A stretch of DNA of 64,000 bases, from the NCBI GenBank assembly GCA_944989445.1, contig CALYLW010000166.1, positions 687,946 to 751,945 on the forward strand. The letters are read 5' to 3'. Shown piece after piece: positions 9,244-21,712 of the stretch. Both the position numbers and the translations under genes were made by a program. The DNA comes from Ampullaceana balthica (lineage: Eukaryota > Mollusca > Gastropoda > Lymnaeidae). Each line of letters opens with the position of its first letter. Positions within the stretch are counted from its first letter, which is position 1. Below the pieces are notes generated by a model. That model ran no database searches. It saw nothing but the letters and a program-made list of their open reading frames with translations, and had not been told where the DNA came from.

Positions 9244-11467
9244 CAGCCTCACCACCGACATCCTCACCACCAACAGCCTCACCACCAACAGCCTCACCAC
9301 CGACAGCCTCACCACCGACAGTCTCACCACCATCAACCTCACCACCGACAACCTCAACACCTCCAGCCTCAACACCTCCAGCCTCACCACCGACAGCCTC
9401 ACCACCGACAGCCTCACCACCAACAGCCTCACCACCAACAGCCTCACCACAAACAGCCTCACCACCAACAGCCTCACCACCAACAGCCTCACCACCAACA
9501 GCCTCACCACCAACAGCCTCACCACCAACAGCCTCACCACCAACAGCCTCACCACCAACAGCCTCACCACCAACAGCCTCACCACCAACAGCCTCACCAC
9601 CAACAGCCTCACCACCAACAGCCTCACCACCAACAGCCTCACCACCAACAGCCTCACCACCAACAGCCTCACCACCAACAACCTCACCACCAACAGCCTC
9701 AACACCAACAGCCTGACCAAAACAACCTCACCACCAACAGCCTCACCACCAACAGCCTCACCACCAACAGCCTCACCACCAACAGCCTCACCACCAACAG
9801 CCTCACCACCAACAGCCTCACCACCAACAGCCTCACCACCAACAGCCTCACCACCAACAGCCTCACCACCAACAGCCTCACCACCAACAGCCTCACCACC
9901 AACAGCCTCACCACCAACAGCCTCACCACCAACAGCCTCACCACCAACAGCCTCACCACCAACAGCCTCACCACCAACAGCCTCACCACCAACAGCCTCA
10001 CCACCAACAGCCTCACCACCAACAGCCTCACCACCAACAGCCTCACCACCAACAGCCTCACCACCAACAGCCTCACCACCAACAGCCTCACCACCAACAG
10101 CCTCACCACCAACAGCCTCACCACCAACAGCCTCACCACCAACAGCCTCACCACCAACAGCCTCACCACCAACAGCCTCACCACCAACAGCCTCACCACC
10201 AACAGCCTCACCACCAACAGCCTCACCACCAACAGCCTCACCACCAACAGCCTCACCACCAACAGCCTCACCACCAACAGCCTCACCACCAACAGCCTCA
10301 CCACCAACAGCCTCACCAGCAACAGCCTCACCACCAACAGCCTCACCACCAACAGCCTCACCACCAACAGCCTCACCACCAACAGCCTCACCACCAACAG
10401 CCTCACCACCAACAGCCTCACCACCAACAGCCTCACCACCAACAGCCTCACCACCAACAGCCTCACCACCAACAGCCTCACCACCAACAGCCTCACCACC
10501 AACAGCCTCACCACCAACAGCCTCACAACCAACAGCCTCACCACCAACAACCTCACCAACAAGACCCTCACCACCAACAGCCTCAACACCAACAGCCTGA
10601 CCAAAACAACCTCACCACCAACAGCCTCACCACCAACAGCCTCACCACCAACAGTCTCACCACCAACAACCTCACCCCCAACAACCTCACCACCAACAGT
10701 CTCACCACCAACAGCCTCACCACCAACAGCCTCACCACCAACAGCCTCATTACCAACAGCCTCACCACCAACAGCCTCACCACCAACAGCCTCACCACCA
10801 ACAGCCTCACCACCAACAGCCTCACCACCAACAGCCTCACCACCAATAGCCTCACCACCAACAGCCTCACCACCAACAGCCTCACCACCAACAGCCTCAC
10901 CACCAACAGCCTCACCACCAACAGCCTCACCACCAACAGCCTCACCACCAACAGCCTCACCAACAACAGCCTCACCACCAACAGCCTCAACACCAACAGC
11001 CTCACCACCAACAGCCTCACCACCAACAGCCTCACCACCAACAGCCTCACCACCAACAGTCTCACCACCAACAACCTCACCCCCAACAACCTCACCACCA
11101 ACAGTCTCACCACCAACAGCCTCACCACCATCAACCTCACCACCATCAACCTCACCACCAACAACCTCACCACCTCCAGCCTCACCACCGACAGACAGCC
11201 TCACCGCCGACAGCCTCACCGCCGACAGCCTCACCGCCGACAGCCTCACCACCGACAGCCTCACCACCGACAGCCTCACCACCGACAGTCTCACCACCAA
11301 CAGCCTCACCACCAACAGCCTCACCACAATCAACCTCACCACCATCAACCTCACCACCATCAACCTCACCACCATCAACCTCACCACCAACAGCCTCACC
11401 ACCAACAGCCTCACCACCAACAACCTCACCACCGACAGCCTCAATACCGACAGCCTCACCACCAACT
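9244..11467 (+). repeat. 15-bp minisatellite, ~148 copies, with internal higher-order duplications
   Basis: The consensus is CAGCCTCACCACCAA, with GACAG, CATCAA and CCTCCAG variants concentrated at both ends. The landmark GCCTGACCAAAACAACCTC recurs at 9711 and 10595, and CTCACCCCCAACAACCTC at 10671 and 11076 (405 bp, exactly 27 units). ORFs of up to 812 codons run through it on both strands, but the plus ORF moves through three different repeat readings (HHQQP, LTTNS, SPPTA) at indels. That is not how a conserved protein repeat behaves. Confidence 0.93.
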
Positions 11468-11725
11468 CTTTCACTCCCATCGTCCTGTCCACCAACAATC
11501 ACATGACAGCCCTGAAAGACATCATTCACCGCCTACCACCCCGTGACCCCAGCAAATATCTAATAGTGTATGTCCCGGGTCCCGTGCATTTCCAAACGTT
11601 ATCGATCGACCTGTAGTGTTTGGTGAATTATGGAACAACTTTAGGCGGCAACTGTAACATCTTCTGGACAGGATTGGCTTGAATAGAAATATTTCATCCT
11701 ACTTCAGGCAGGCGATTCTTCTAAA

Positions 11726-11858
11726 CTCACATCTTGCAGCCCACATCTCTCATCCCACATCTCTCATCCCACATCTCTCAGCCCACATCTCTCAGCCCAC
11801 ATCTCTCAGCCCACATCTCTCAGCCCACATCTATCAGCCCACATCTCTCAACTTGTAT
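11726..11858 (+). repeat. 14-bp minisatellite, ~9 copies
   Basis: The unit is AGCCCACATCTCTC, with one CTATC variant and two ATCCC variants at the start. Confidence 0.88.
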
Positions 11859-11963
11859 CTCTTGGTGGGCCTCTGAGTTTAAGAACCCCTGAAGTATTCG
11901 GGTAGGAAATAAGATAAATGCACGTGGACATCATTACAGCGTAAAAAGAAAGGGTTTTACTCC

Positions 11964-12145
11964 GATGAGAACCATTGAGCGCATATCTACGACTCCTTTA
12001 TCACCCCCTGAGAACCATTGATACTTATATCCATGACTTCTGTGTCCCCCCGCCCCCAATGAGAACCATTGTTACTTATATCCACGACTTCTGTGTCCCC
12101 CCACCCCCAGTGGGAACCATTGATACTTACAGCCACGACTATCGC
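11964..12145 (+). repeat. Irregular ~45-60-bp tandem repeat, 3-4 copies
   Basis: Each unit has a GAGAACCATTG segment followed by ATATCCACGACTTCTGTGTC and a C-rich spacer of varying length. Confidence 0.75.
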
Positions 12146-12409
12146 TGCAAACATTCCAGTCAGCTAGTTTGATGAAAGGTCGAAGAACTCACCTTTGTCC
12201 GGGTGAAACCAGGTGAAGTGTGTGTAAAGATGAGAGGAGAGAGGGGGTGGGGGTGGAGGCGAACTCGTCGTTGCGAGATTAAGTGGGTCCTCGTCCGACA
12301 ACTGGACATGTCATTAATCAGGCCCCTGATCAGCGGCGTAAATTTTCCTTTTGTTTTCGGAGTGGGCTCTCCTTCCGGTGGCCCAATCGATGGCTGCAGG
12401 TCCGACGTT
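12146..12409. other. Unique non-coding spacer
   Basis: It contains a GA/GTGGGGGTGG tract near 12230-12260; no gene is recognised. Confidence 0.4.
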
Positions 12410-12730
12410 GTTGATTGGCTACTTCACTGTCAACATTTGCTGATGATTGGCTACTTCACTGTCAACATTTGCTGATGATTGGCTACTTCACTGTCAACAT
12501 TTGCTGATGATTGGCTACTTCACTGTCAACATTTGCTGATGATTGGCTACTTCACTGTCAACATTTGCTGATGATTGGCTACTTCACTGTCAACATTTGC
12601 TGATGATTGGCTACTTCACTGTCAACATTTGCTGATGATTGGCTACTTCACTGTCAACATTTGCTGATGATTGGCTACTTCACTGTCAACATTTGCTGAT
12701 GATTGGCTACTTCACTGTCAACATTTGCTG
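12410..12730 (+). repeat. 33-bp minisatellite, ~9.7 copies
   Basis: The unit starts GATTGGCTACTTCACTGTCA, and the copies are nearly identical, which suggests recent expansion. Each unit carries ATTGGCT, which contains the CCAAT-box complement ATTGG. Confidence 0.92.
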
Positions 12731-13517
12731 TTTGGAGTATCGTTGTACGCGATACTTTTAACAATCGAGTGAGTACGTTGACTTTTCCTATAGATATTGA
12801 CTTCGATACTTCAACCGGCCAAATGACAAGAGTTAAGATAAGATGGTACGATCTTTAAAAGGATGGGAAAGAAATGGAATATTGCATTTAACAACGTAAT
12901 GCTTTGCCAGCGTATGTCTTTTAAACATATAACACTTTCCAACACGAGTTATGGGGAAAGTTCCCTTTAAGCTGCGCGGCAGAGCGGCCGCTCACATATC
13001 TGACCAACGCCGCGCAGCAGTTTAGAATACCGTGATCCTTAGAGGAACATTAAGTTATGGGTTACGTCATCCGAAAACAATAGCGTGACGTCACTTGCAA
13101 GTTCACATACCTGGAATTAAGTCTGGAGTAGAGTTTGTTGTGTGATTCCTTTTATCCAAACCAGGCGTTTGTTCGATGACTTCCGGTTTGTTTGTCTCGG
13201 AGCTTCTCAAAATCTTGTGAAACTGGCCCCATTTGAATAACCTCGATAATCTCCTACACTGTGGACGATATTTGTAAACACAATTAATTTTTCTCTTTTT
13301 ACGTTAAGTCTGATTACAATCGTATTTATTGTCTTCTGAGGGTAAAGGTGTGTGTGTGTGAGAGAGAGAGAGAGTGCTTGTGGGGGGGGGGAGGCTGGGG
13401 GCGCTGGTAAACATCTAAAAACGACTCCGACAATGTTTTACGATGTACACACCATTTTTTGAGATGTACACAATAAATAACAGACTGAATTACTCGGTTT
13501 ATACAGGGGACTGTTTG
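12731..13517. other. Unique non-coding stretch with a short GC hairpin
   Basis: GCTGCGCGGC (12971-12980) and GCCGCGCAGC (13009-13018) form a perfect 10-bp stem with a 28-base loop. A TG/AG microsatellite sits at 13348-13376. No ORF is worth reporting. Confidence 0.5.
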
Positions 13518-13668
13518 GTTAACTTCAAATACCCATACATTTGGACCGGCTAACTTCAAATACCCATACATTTGGACCGGCTAACTTCAAATACCCAGAC
13601 ATTTGGACCGGCTAACTTCAAATACCCAGACATTTGGACCGGCTAACTTCAAATACCCAGACATTTCG
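13518..13668 (+). repeat. 31-bp minisatellite, ~5 copies
   Basis: The unit contains GGCTAACTTCAAATACCCAG; the CATA/CAGA difference separates the first copies from the later ones. Confidence 0.88.
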
Positions 13669-14052
13669 AGTGATTACTCACTTTGGTTCGTTTCAAAGAA
13701 AGGGAGAACAAAATAAATTGAGTCAAAGAAATAATGAAAGAAGAAAATAAAAAAAGTTGCCAAATATGTTTCAGTAATAAAAGTAAGGAAACAAAGAAAA
13801 GGTTGACCAAGAAATAATGACAAAGAAAGAACAAGTAAATAAAGATGAAAGTGAAAGTGAACCAACAACCAATCAAGGGAGACAAGACGAGACCGGTGAG
13901 GAAACCAGACAGAGCAAATTTGTAATGATTTTAAAACTTTCGAGAGAAATAAGCGAGTCAAAGCAATCAATAGTTTTGTGTAGACTCTCTCGCCCTCGCT
14001 ACGTCATCGCTCTTTGTTGGTAATGATTGTGGCCGGATGCTGGCATGGTCGT
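13669..14052. other. A-rich unique stretch
   Basis: The purine-rich plus strand gives Phe/Leu-rich ORFs on the minus strand that look like composition artefacts. Confidence 0.45.
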
Positions 14053-15622
14053 TAAAATATAAGGGACGGAAGGGGAGGGGGTTGATACAATATAAGGGAC
14101 GGGGTTGTTACAAGATAAGGGGTGGGGGCTGTTACAAGATAAGGGGTGGGGTTGTTACAAGATAAGGGGTGGGGGCTGTTACAAGATAAGGGGTGGGGTT
14201 GTTATCAAGATAAGGGGTGGGGGCTGTTACAAAATAAGGGATTTGGTTGTAACAAGATGGGGCGGGGGTCGTTACAAGATGAGAGGTGGGGTCGTTACAA
14301 GATAAGAGGTGGGGCGTTACAAGATGAGAGATGGGGGTCGTTACAAGATGAGAGGTGGTTCGTAACAAGATGAGAGGTGGGTCGTAACAAGATGAGAGGT
14401 GGGTCGTAACAAGACGAGAGGTGGGTCGTAACAAAATGAGAGGTGGGGTCGTAACAAGATGAGAGGTGGGGTCGTATCAAGATGAGAGGTGGGTCGTTAC
14501 AAGATGAGAGGTGGGTCGTAACAAGATGAGAGATGGGGTCATTACAAAATGAGAGGTGGGTCGTAACAAGATGAGAGATGGGGTCGTTACAAAATGAGAG
14601 GTGGGTCGTAACAAGATGAGAGATGGGGTCGTTACAAGACGAGAGGTGGGTCGTTACAAGATGAGAGATGGGGTCGTTACAAGATGAGAGATGGGCTCGT
14701 TACAAGATAAGAGATGGGGTCGTAACAAGACGAGAGGTGGGTCGTAACAAGACGAGAGGTGGGTCGTAACAAGACGAGAGGTGGGTCGTAACAAGATGAG
14801 AGATATGGGTCGTAACAAGATGAGAGGTGGGTCGTAACAAGATAAGAGGTGGGTCGTTACAAGATGAGAGGTGGGTCGTTACAAGATGAGAGGTGGGTCG
14901 TTACAAGATGAGAGGTGGGTCGTTACAAGATGAGAGGTGGGGTCGTTACAAGATGAGAGGTGGGGTCGTTACAAGATGAGAGGTGGGGGTCGTAACAAGA
15001 TGAGAGGTGGGTCGTAACAAGATGAGAGGTGGGTCGTTACAAGATGAGAGGTGGGTCGTAACAAGATGAGAGGTTGGTCGTAACAAGATGAGAGGTGGGT
15101 CGTAACAAGATGAGAGGTGGGTCGTAACAAGATGAGAGATGGGGGTCGTTACAAGATGAGAGGTGGGTCGTAACAAGATGACAGTTGGGTCGTTACAAGA
15201 TGAGAGGTGGGTCGTAACAAGATGAGAGGTGGGTCGTAACAAGATGAGAGGTGGGTTGTTACAAGATGAGGGGCGTGAAGTTGTTACAAGATGAGGGGCG
15301 TGAAGTTGTTACAAGATGAGGGGCGTGTAGTTGTTACAAGATGAGAGGCGTGAAGTTGTTACAAGATGAGGGGCGTGTAGTTGTTACAGGGTGAGGGGCG
15401 TGTAGTTGTTACAGGGTGAGGGGCGTGTAGTTGTTACAGGGTGAGGGGCGTGTAGTTGTTACAGGGTGAGGGGCGTGTAGTTGTTACAGGGTGAGGGGCG
15501 TGTAGTTGTTAACAAGATGAGGGGCGTGTAGTTGTTACAAGATGAGGGGCGGGGGTCGTTACAAGATGAGAGGCGTGTAGTTGTTACAAGAACTTAGGCG
15601 TGTAGTTGTTACAAGATGAGGG
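14053..15622 (+). repeat. 22-23-bp minisatellite, ~68 copies, three sub-families
   Basis: The central unit reads GTCGTTACAAGATGAGAGGT followed by GGG. The left end (to ~14260) has the AAGATAAGGGGTGGGG type, the middle the GATGAGAGGTGGGTC type, and the right end (from ~15255) the GATGAGGGGCGTGTAGTTGT type. The sub-families are spatially ordered, as expected from local duplication. Confidence 0.9.
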
Positions 15623-15727
15623 AGCCCAACATTTTGTAAACAAATAAAAAAAGTCATACATGAGAATATTATATGGAGATATTTGAGTGTGTTTTTTGTG
15701 TTGTTGCTAAAATATCGATAGGAACAT

Positions 15728-16375
15728 ACTGCTCTATGTGATACATCACTGCTCTATGTGATACATGACTGCTCTATGTGATACATGACTGCTCTATGTG
15801 ATACATGACTGCTCTATGTGATACATGACTGCTCTATGTGATACATGACTGCTCTATGTGATACATCACTGCTCTATGTGATACATGACTGCTCTATGTG
15901 ATACATGACTGCTCTATGTGATACATGACTGCTCTATGTGATACATGACTGCTCTATGTGATACATCACTGCTCTATGTGATACATGACTGCTCTATGTG
16001 ATACATGACTGCTCTATGTGATACATCACTGCTCTATGTGATACATGACTGCTCTATGTGATACATGACTGCTCTATGTGATACATCACTGCTCTATGTG
16101 ATACATCACTGCTCTATGTGATACATGACTGCTCTATGTGATACATGACTGCTCTATGTGATACATCACTGCTCTATGTGATACATGACTGCTCTATGTG
16201 ATACATGACTGCTCTATGTGATACATGACTGCTCTATGTGATACATGACTGCTCTATGTGATACATCACTGCTCTATGTGATACATGACTGCTCTATGTG
16301 ATACATGACTGCTCTATGTGATACATGACTGCTCTATGTGATACATGACTGCTCTATGTGATATATGACTGCTCT
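15728..16375 (+). repeat. 20-bp minisatellite, ~32 copies
   Basis: The unit is CTGCTCTATGTGATACATGA, with a scattered ATCA variant; only two or three other differences are seen, so homogenisation is recent. Confidence 0.93.
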
Positions 16376-16489
16376 ACATGATCCAGTATATTATGTAATG
16401 GATTTTTAATCAAAGGGGAACAACCGATACAAAACTTATATAAATACATTTCTTAGCGAGTTATGAATATCTTTCTAAAATATTTTAAA

Positions 16490-17005
16490 CTAGTTTGTGC
16501 TGCGGCGCCGTGGCGCCTGCGGCGCCCCCCCCCCTTTTAAGGGCGCCTTCGGCGCCCACATTTTTCAAAAGCCCAACTAACCTGTCCTTGTATGATAAAT
16601 GCGTTATATTAAACTTTCTTAAATGTACACAAAGTATTTAATAATAGGTTTTTAAAAATATTTTTTGTTCTATTTTTTATGTCAAAAGCCCAAGTAACTT
16701 ATCCTTGTATGATAAATACGAAATATTCCTGAAATGTACACAAAGTATGTATATAATATAGTTTGTGCTGCGGCGCCCACTTTTATTTAGGGCGCCCACT
16801 TTTTTCAAATGTCCAACAAACTTGTCCTTGTATGATAGACACGTAATATTAAACTACCTTAAATGTACACAAAGTAATTTAAAATAGAGGTTGTAGGGCG
16901 CCTACGGCGCCCAATTTTTTTGGGGGGGGTCAAAAGCCCAAGTAACTTATCCTTGTATGATAAATACGAAATATTCCTGAAAATTAAACAAAGCATTTAT
17001 ATAAT
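16490..17005 (+). repeat. ~125-bp satellite, 4 copies, with GGCGCC hairpins
   Basis: Four AT-rich units each contain a block like CTTGTCCTTGTATGATAAAT and AAATGTACACAAAGTA. They are separated or preceded by palindromic GC segments such as GGGCGCCTTCGGCGCCC and GGCGCCTACGGCGCC. The second and fourth units (CCAAGTAACTTATCC) resemble each other more than the first and third, suggesting a two-unit repeat. No coding potential. Confidence 0.75.
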
Positions 17006-17308
17006 AATTTTTACAGTGCTAATCACCACACGATTTTTAAACTAATTTTAGAAAGCTGCGCACCAAATTACTGCACCAAAAAAATAACTATTTGAGTCAA
17101 TCAGCACTGCTTACAACGCAAAATTTAAAAAAAAGCAGAGTGATGTCCCTCAGCGTAAGGCGTCAGTGATAATTGAGCGTAAATGTATAATATATTAACG
17201 AAACAAATAATAAACTATAAAATGAAAAAAAAACTTTTTAAAAAAGATGAGGCCCAGCTGCAGTGAGGAATATAGAATCTCGCATGAAAAAGCAGAAAAT
17301 ATTATTTT

Positions 17309-17464
17309 AGTCACAAACTAAGTAGTCACACAGGGCACTCAGAACTCTAATTTTTATTGATATTTATTGTGATCCCTTGTGGGATTTAATGTGAGATATA
17401 AAATTTGATCAACTTACACAAAAGTTCTGAGTCCCACCCCTGTGTGACTACTTAGTTTGTGACT
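17309..17464. repeat. Short TIR element (MITE-like), 156 bp
   Basis: The left end AGTCACAAACTAAGTAGTCA (17309) and the right end ending at 17464 are inverted copies over about 35 bp; the inner parts share CTCAGAACT. The interior is AT-rich with no ORF. A target duplication is not clear. The length and structure fit a MITE. Confidence 0.7.
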
Positions 17465-17491
17465 CGTAAAATGTCAACAAAAGCTGGCTGC

Positions 17492-17710
17492 TACATAAAG
17501 AGATAAACTAAAAATGCATTAATTTAATTACGGTACATTCTATCGATCTGAAAATTTAATAGCTTTATCCTCCCCACAATCAAAACCTACTGTGAAAATT
17601 TCAGCTCTCTAGCAAATCAGAAAACATGTTTACGAGCGTTTTGAAAATGTTGACGACAGACCCGGAAGCGTTGAATTTGAATCCGGAATCCTTCACGAGT
17701 TAATATGATA
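17492..17710 (+). repeat. Family A dispersed repeat, full-length copy
   Basis: It begins in AGATAAACTAAAAATGCATT, continues TAATTTAATTACGGTACATT, and ends CACGAGTTAATATGATA. It lies 28 bp from the MITE-like element at 17309-17464. Confidence 0.7.
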
Positions 17711-18512
17711 GGGGCCTCGATTATCACTTTACAAAACTTGACTCTAATACCACGCACACATAAGACCCAAAAAATTAAGCCATTATTATCAAACACAAAT
17801 TTTTCACAACGAAAATTCGTACTCCTTTTTTGCTTCCTTCCTTTTTAAATTAAATTTTTGAATGTGGTACAATGTCACCAACTGTCACTTACAGCCGAGA
17901 CCTGTCAAATCTATTTAACGGCTCATAACTCTTGGTGCATCTTCCAATAGAAGCTTAACCTTGAGAGCGAGTGGGAGAATAGTCAACGACTACGCGGACA
18001 ATGTTCTACGAAATCATGATTTTAGGCAAATTTTTAAAAAACAACTTCCCTGAACATATCCTCACCCCCCCCTCCCTCAAAGTTATTAAGTGTGCTAAAG
18101 TTCTCCTTGCCCCACGACCATGTACGTTTCAACTGGCCGAAACACATGCCACCCCACGATTGAGTTGTATTCACACCAAAACCCGGACCAAACGGACACC
18201 GTCAACACAGAAATTGACCAGTTCGTGTATGTCCCTGCCCCTCCCCTCCCCCGCCATGCCCAGAGTGGGGCACGAAGTCAACAACTGCACGACTGTCTCG
18301 AGGCCTGAGCTGCGAGTGGCAGCAGTTCGAGTCCCTGTGTTATGAGTTCATGTGGCAAATCCTAAGCCAATAATCTAATTGATATACCTTCAGAACGCAG
18401 CACTAAAGTCACGCCACCTGTCACTCAATTGAACGCCTCATTTCATGGGATGGCTTTGAATTGTTGTGCCACTCTAACACCCCCACCCTCCAAATAAGCC
18501 CAACTAGCCATC
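17711..18512. other. Unique non-coding stretch
   Basis: A 114-codon ORF at 18001-18345 has no recognisable domain. A B-box-like AGTTCGAGTCCC at ~18325 lacks a convincing A box, so no tRNA or SINE is called. Confidence 0.4.
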
Positions 18513-18622
18513 TCACCCCAACACCCTCCCTGCCCATCTCACCCCAACACCCTCCCTGCCCATCTCACCCCAACACCCTCCCTGCCCATCTCACCCCAAC
18601 ACCCCCCCTGCCCATCTCACCC
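18513..18622 (+). repeat. 26-bp minisatellite, ~4 copies
   Basis: The unit contains CCCCAACACCCTCCCTGCCC. Confidence 0.85.
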
Positions 18623-19560
18623 TAAGATAACAGCAAGAACTGTAAAGCGTGGTTGTTCACCCTTGATTCAACAAAAGATCTAAACCGTTAAGTGAATATT
18701 CACAATACAACAACAAAACAATCGTGACGTCACGGCAGTCTGCTGCTCGATATAAATCATACTCTCCATACAATGACACGCAGATGACGTCACATCAGCA
18801 CGCGGTAGTCGAGCTGTATTACTCGTATCGGGCCGCCACTATAGAACTGCTTGGCATAGTGAAAGAATGGCGGGGAAGGGGGGTGGGAGGGAATGAACGC
18901 ACCAAAAGAAACGCTAATCCAGCGGGGAGGGCAATCGATTCCAAACTATAGGGCTACAACTCTTACAATCGTAACGTGATGCATAATAGATGACCGCGTA
19001 GATGGAAGTGTGGATAATCGAATAGCTTGCTTAAATGACGGGTATTTACGTTAACAAGAAAGGTTTTTTTCTTGTCTTTGTTTATTTTTTTCTTTTCATT
19101 CTAGTTTGTCTATCAGTAATGTCGCCGTAGAAACGCATGTTGTCCCATTTTTTAACGCAATTTCCCTTGGAAAAATTGCGTTTATAGATTCGAAAAGTCT
19201 GTCCAGCTTCAAAATGCAACTCCTCCTGAACCATACCAGATAGAGGGTTCGGGTCTTTTGCAAATATGTTAAGGAGGTCCCAAGGATGTGCAACGGCCAA
19301 AAAAAAATACCGAAAAGGTTTAGTGGATTTCCTAGAAAAGAAAAAAAAACTAAAATAATATTAGTATTTTGTCAATTTCTCGCCAACCATATCATCTATC
19401 GGGTCAAACAATATCAAATAATATTTAGAACAATGTTGGAGAAAGAATTTTTCAAAAATCTACATTAGTTCGACTCCCGTAATTTTAGAAGCAATATTTT
19501 AAAACAAAAGTTTGTAATGACTTTTAATGTAATCTAAATTGATAGTAATGGGGTCTCTCA
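18623..19560. other. Unique non-coding stretch
   Basis: Small ORFs (18724-18951, 19082-19300) show no domain; the rest is AT-rich. Confidence 0.4.
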
Positions 19561-20030
19561 ACGCCATTGAGCGGTGCCGGTTTAGGGCCAGGAGCGCCAA
19601 CACGGATTAGCAAAAGGTACCGCGAAGAACGCAGCGGACGCCAGCTCTGAGGAAACCTTCCAGTGGGGGTTGCACCCTAGGTAGGTCATTGATGATCCCC
19701 CGCATTGCGGCGATCCTAACCATTGAGACTCGTATGCTTTGCCGGGGTGGCGCGGAAGTGGTAGCGGGTCGTAGTAAGGCAATTCCACCCCTCCTTGTGA
19801 GGTCAACTTAGTGGGAGGCATCCTCGACTTTCTGTCTTAGATGCCCAGGTGGCCGCTTCAGAAGTGACCGCTCCGGGGGGGTTTTCCCAGCTGTTAACGT
19901 CCTTTTCTGGGGGAGGGGCCAGATAGCTGGGAGGGTCTTCCAGGAAGACCCATGAAGAGCACTAGGCTCGGGGCTTCTGATTTTCTTCAATATGTAGGAT
20001 CAACAGTTAATGGGGTTTTCCCCGCTTTAT
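19561..20030 (-). other. GC-rich unique block, possible old mobile-element fragment
   Basis: This block is clearly more GC-rich than its flanks and holds two adjacent minus-strand ORFs of 79 and 60 codons (19582-19821, 19808-19990) in different frames. I do not recognise the peptides. A decayed retroelement leader is one possibility; nothing in the sequence proves it. Confidence 0.3.
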
Positions 20031-20675
20031 GAATGCTTATGTTGGATTGTTGCGATGTGCGCATTATATTGACACATTCTTGGTGTGATGTAGCGCAAGG
20101 GGATATGACGTCATATTGTGTTTAGTTTCAGAATCACTTACTTGAATCGACTTTTAATGTCATCTAGAATGATTTCCCTTTAATAAAAAAAGATCGGAAA
20201 TTCTTTGTTGGAAATTGCGTTTAAATACTCATTCGAGTTTTTAAAACTTGTTTTCTTTAGAACTCTGTTCCTCAATCTTGTACAAGTAAATACAAGACTA
20301 GTCCCCGAACAGAAGTTCGAGTATTTCTTTTTACTTATCTCTATCTTTACCAGTGACCTACAGTTCTGTGGTCTACGTCAGACACATCTCTAGGCTAGAG
20401 ACGAGTGTCCATGTTTGTTCCTATTACATGAGTGGAGTCAAGAGTTTCGCAAATGTAAACAAGTCCTTTGAAAATAGACCGAAATAGAAGAATACTCGAT
20501 AAATTGGTAATAAAAAATGTACATCATGAGATAACATTACAAAAATAAACAATTTAAATAAATAATATACACAAACTGTCGCATCTTGTACATAACAGAC
20601 GCTACCTCTATACAGAAGATTATTGTGTCCTAAGCTTATCTATGGTTAATGTCTAGTCTTGAATTTTTATTAGTC
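20031..20675. other. AT-rich unique stretch
   Basis: Nothing recognisable; only short ORFs with Phe/Leu-rich low-complexity readings. Confidence 0.4.
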
Positions 20676-20920
20676 TTGAATGTCGATAGTGTGTTGAATG
20701 TTGATAATGTTGATAGTGTCTTGAATGTTGATAGTGCCTTGAATGTTGATAGTGTCTTGAATGTTGATAGTGTCTTGAATGTTGATAGTTTCTTGAATGT
20801 TGATAGTGTCTTGAATGTTGATAGTGTCTTGAATGTTGATAGTGTCTGGAATGTTGATAGTGTCTTGAATATTGATAGTGTCTTGAATGTTGATAGTGTC
20901 TTGAATGTTGATAGTGTGTT
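20676..20920 (+). repeat. 18-bp minisatellite, ~13 copies
   Basis: The unit is TTGAATGTTGATAGTGTC. Open frames on both strands are shadows. Confidence 0.9.
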
Positions 20921-21029
20921 GGTTTTCCTGGTTTTCTCCACGCACGGCGACCCATTCCACGCCAGAATAGTAAAGTCGTAAATTACACACAAAATCGTCA
21001 CCGCACCACTCTAGAACTACAGCGTACCA

Positions 21030-21150
21030 CGACAGCACACCCCGACAGTACACCCCGACAGCACACCCCGAAAGAATACCCCGACAGCACACCCCGACAG
21101 AATACCCCGACAGCACACCCCGACAGTACACCCCGACAGCACACCCCGGA
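21030..21150 (+). repeat. 13-bp tandem repeat, ~9 copies
   Basis: The unit is GACAGCACACCCC; GACAGTACACCCC and GAATACCCC variants alternate, giving a partial 26-bp rhythm. Confidence 0.85.
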
Positions 21151-21607
21151 CCGCACAACCCAACGCAAAAAACCCCAACTTCCACGCAGCCACCACACAA
21201 CGCCACTACACCTACTCTGCCAACATCATCAACCAACAACATCATTTATAAAGTCAATCAACCATCCACTCATCTGATTTCGTCCGTCCCACAGGTCCAT
21301 ACAAGTGACCATGACGTCGTCGGGGTCGAACAGACAACGGTTCATCGCTTCCCACGGGCTGCTCACACTCTGACCACTGGTCACTACTGCGACAAGCCGT
21401 GCACCGATACACAAAGCGTGGCTTTATTTGTCAAGGCATGTGACCAAGGCATGACGGTGGACAGATTCAGAGCGATTCGGTTGGGACTTCAGGTTATGTG
21501 CATTTCATCGCCTGTGATATAATTAATCCCATCGAGGCCGTGCAATTTGCCAACAACAAAAAATGAACAAATTGAGGGATATGTTCAAGAAACGTTTCGG
21601 ATTTGAG
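21151..21607. other. Unique non-coding stretch
   Basis: No ORF above 61 codons and no recognisable motif. Confidence 0.4.
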
Positions 21608-21712
21608 GATGTCACGTGTTCATGAAGTGTTCATGGAGTGTTCATGAAGTGTTCATGAAGTGTTCATGAAGTGTTCATGGAGTGTTCATGAAGTGTTCAT
21701 GGAGTGTATTAG
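21608..21712 (+). repeat. 11-bp tandem repeat, ~9 copies
   Basis: The unit TGTTCATGAAG alternates with TGTTCATGGAG. Confidence 0.85.

Noticed and set aside
9178..11616. 812-codon plus-strand ORF and 599-codon minus-strand ORF as mucin-like genes
   Set aside because: Both are produced by a 15-bp repeat open in all frames; the reading changes frame at indels and there is no signal peptide or conserved domain.
18255..18345. Possible tRNA-derived SINE (AGTTCGAGTCCC)
   Set aside because: No A box at the right distance, no cloverleaf and no tail.
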